Shown here piece after piece: positions 62,661-64,000 of a stretch of DNA of 64,000 nucleotides. Each line of letters starts with the position of its first letter. The first letter of the stretch is position 1. Origin of the DNA: Viscum album (Eukaryota; Streptophyta; Magnoliopsida; Santalales; Viscaceae); assembly GCA_963277665.1 (NCBI GenBank), contig CAUJRU010000137.1, positions 1,054,001 through 1,118,000 of the forward strand, given 5' to 3'. Under the pieces are notes generated by a model, which was not told the DNA's origin, searched no databases, and worked only from the letters and a program-made list of their open reading frames with translations. The position numbers and the translations under genes are program-made.

Positions 62661-64000
62661 GTAAATATTTCATCACCTCTTTCAAGTTCTTTTCTTCTTC
62701 CACTTACTCTTTCTTTTTTGTTTCCATTATAAAATGATAACTCCATTATATTATATATACTGTGATGTTATTATAAAAATGTTACAACCATATTCATTAT
62801 TCTATCCAACCTATAAATGAAAAAGTCACTATACGTGCGTACGTACGGCTTACCGTCTCCACGTCATGGTGTAGTGTGTTATTCAAACACTTAATTATTT
62901 TGGATGAGTATAATAATGAATATAACTGATTTAAATTATAAACAAAAAATTTTAATTATTATCTATATATGATATACCATCCAATTACATATGATTTCAA
63001 TATTAATATAATGATATTGTCGCTTGTGCTTACGTACGGATTACCGTCTCCACGAACACGATGAGATTCATTCCCCATCATAATCATTCAAGAATAATTT
63101 TCATTTTATCATTAAAAATAATGTTTATGAAAATAATATCATTATTTATACAAATTAAATATTTCCTATCCATAATAAACATAGCTTACATAACCAAGCA
63201 TATAAAGGAAAACGAATCACTTAACACCCAAAACAATGATACTACTGAAATATTATTAACAAATCTATATTAGAGAATCATATATGATATCATATTTATG
63301 TATATAGTTATTATATAATTTAATATCAATGTTTTATCTATTATATATGAGGTTAACATAACATCGACTAAGGAAAAGTACAAGTTAAGGGTTAATTCTA
63401 TAATCTCTTTACTTATCCGAGGTTGTTAATACGTAAGTATCAACTAGGACCTCTTTATTATCCACATCCGTGTATTCTTAAAAATATAATTCAATTTTTT
63501 TTACTATTTAATAGACTATGGGAGAAAATTATTTATACCCTTATTTGACCATATATTTTTTGAAAGGAATCTTTCCATCGTTTTCCAAACAGGGTACTTT
63601 ATAACTTTTTCGACAAAATTAAGATAAGAATGTCTTTTTTTAACTTATACAGCGGGTGCATATATTTTCCACCATTATATCATCATCCAAGCTTCCCATA
63701 AAAGCTTATAATAATATTTTAAACATAAATGTTTTCTTTTATAATTATATGACTTTTAAATGATTTCAAAATAGAAAGAGATATTTCTCAAAAAAAAGTT
63801 TTGATTTTATCTATATCAACATAATTTGATGGATTTTAGGATTATTTGAAGTTAATTTATTATACAAATATTCCATATTTTATTAAAGGTTTTGTGATAT
63901 GTTTGACTGTGGATGTATTATTTTTACACCATTCATGGTTTATGGATAAAGTATTGACATTTACTATGCTAGTTTTAATATGAATGTTTATGTTATGTTT
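62661..64000 (+). other. Leader introns in C 3' LTR, decayed sites
   Basis: Donor 1 GTAAAT at 62661 is intact. The first acceptor (TATATAT before 63349) and the second donor (CAAG|TTAAGG after 63384) are both lost. The micro-exon equivalent is still 36 nt. The second acceptor lies beyond the window. Confidence 0.48.
62834..63063 (+). other. Twin palindrome-hairpin modules, C 3' LTR
   Basis: Starts at 62834 and 63024 (spacing 190). The stems are ACGG-CTTA-CCGT and ACGG-ATTA-CCGT, with different loops on the same stem. Confidence 0.63.

Larger units (their letters stand above)
53755..64000 (+). mobile_element. LTR retrotransposon C, cut by window edge
   Basis: 5' LTR 53755-58024 (4270 bp), internal 58025-60402 (2378 bp), 3' LTR from 60403 to beyond the end. 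It is related to A and B in LTR words, primer site, leader introns, twin modules and tRNA-like unit, but is more diverged and more decayed. There is no pol, and gag is broken. Confidence 0.85.
60403..64000 (+). repeat. 3' LTR of element C, partial
   Basis: Starts TGTAACACCCC. 3598 of about 4270 bp are visible, so the right end and target duplication lie outside the window. A 70-codon frame at 63061-63273 is not conserved elsewhere. Confidence 0.87.

Noticed and set aside
1..64000. CRISPR arrays, operons, organelle DNA or rRNA genes
   Set aside because: No regular short repeat-spacer array, no gene clusters and no organelle or rRNA sequence was recognised. The window is eukaryotic repeat DNA.

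Overview
This window looks like nuclear DNA of a flowering plant with a repeat-rich genome. It is AT-rich and contains no recognisable host gene, rRNA gene or bacterial-type operon. Nearly everything assignable is LTR-retrotransposon sequence. Its marks are plant-type: LTRs opening TGTAACACCCC, primer sites matching the 3' end of initiator methionine tRNA (TGGTATCAGAG), purine tracts before the 3' LTR, 5-bp target duplications, and a Ty3/gypsy-type gag with zinc knuckles. No element shows protease, reverse transcriptase, RNase H or integrase, so these are gag-only (TR-GAG-like) or gag-decayed non-autonomous elements. I cannot name the species.

Layout. 1-6722: old unassigned DNA with a decayed minisatellite. 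6723-16554: element D, minus strand, two diverged ~3.3-kb LTRs, target duplication CATTA/CATCA; its right LTR carries a 574-bp hAT-type MITE (14145-14718) with an 8-bp duplication. 16560-17025: unassigned. 17026-52900: element B, plus strand, perfect TAAAC duplication, two 4513-bp LTRs. The 5' LTR of B is split by a 24,290-bp block (18698-42987), array A, made of four 4.0-kb LTRs alternating with three 2.75-kb internal regions and flanked once by TAGAA/TTGAA. 52906-53754: unassigned. 53755 to beyond 64000: element C, plus strand, cut by the window edge.

A, B and C are related subfamilies with one architecture: a long U3, a TATA box (TATAAAAGG), a predicted leader with two introns around a 36-37-nt micro-exon, LTR end, primer site, gag, a non-coding tail, purine tract and 3' LTR. 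Only A keeps a complete gag (371 codons), intact in copies 2 and 3 and broken by four stops in copy 1. B and C keep mainly zinc-knuckle parts.

Two conserved non-coding modules stand out. First, all five internal regions of A, B and C carry, antisense to gag, a unit of exactly 114 bp resembling a small RNA polymerase III gene: tRNA-like A and B boxes, a T-arm, complementary ends and a T5 terminator. Second, all eight LTRs carry, inside predicted intron 1, two copies of a motif with a CGTACGTACG palindrome and a short hairpin, 185-190 bp apart. Because splicing would remove it, this pair could mark unspliced genomic RNA for dimerisation or packaging. Boundaries and splice sites were read by eye; no alignment, folding or database search was run.
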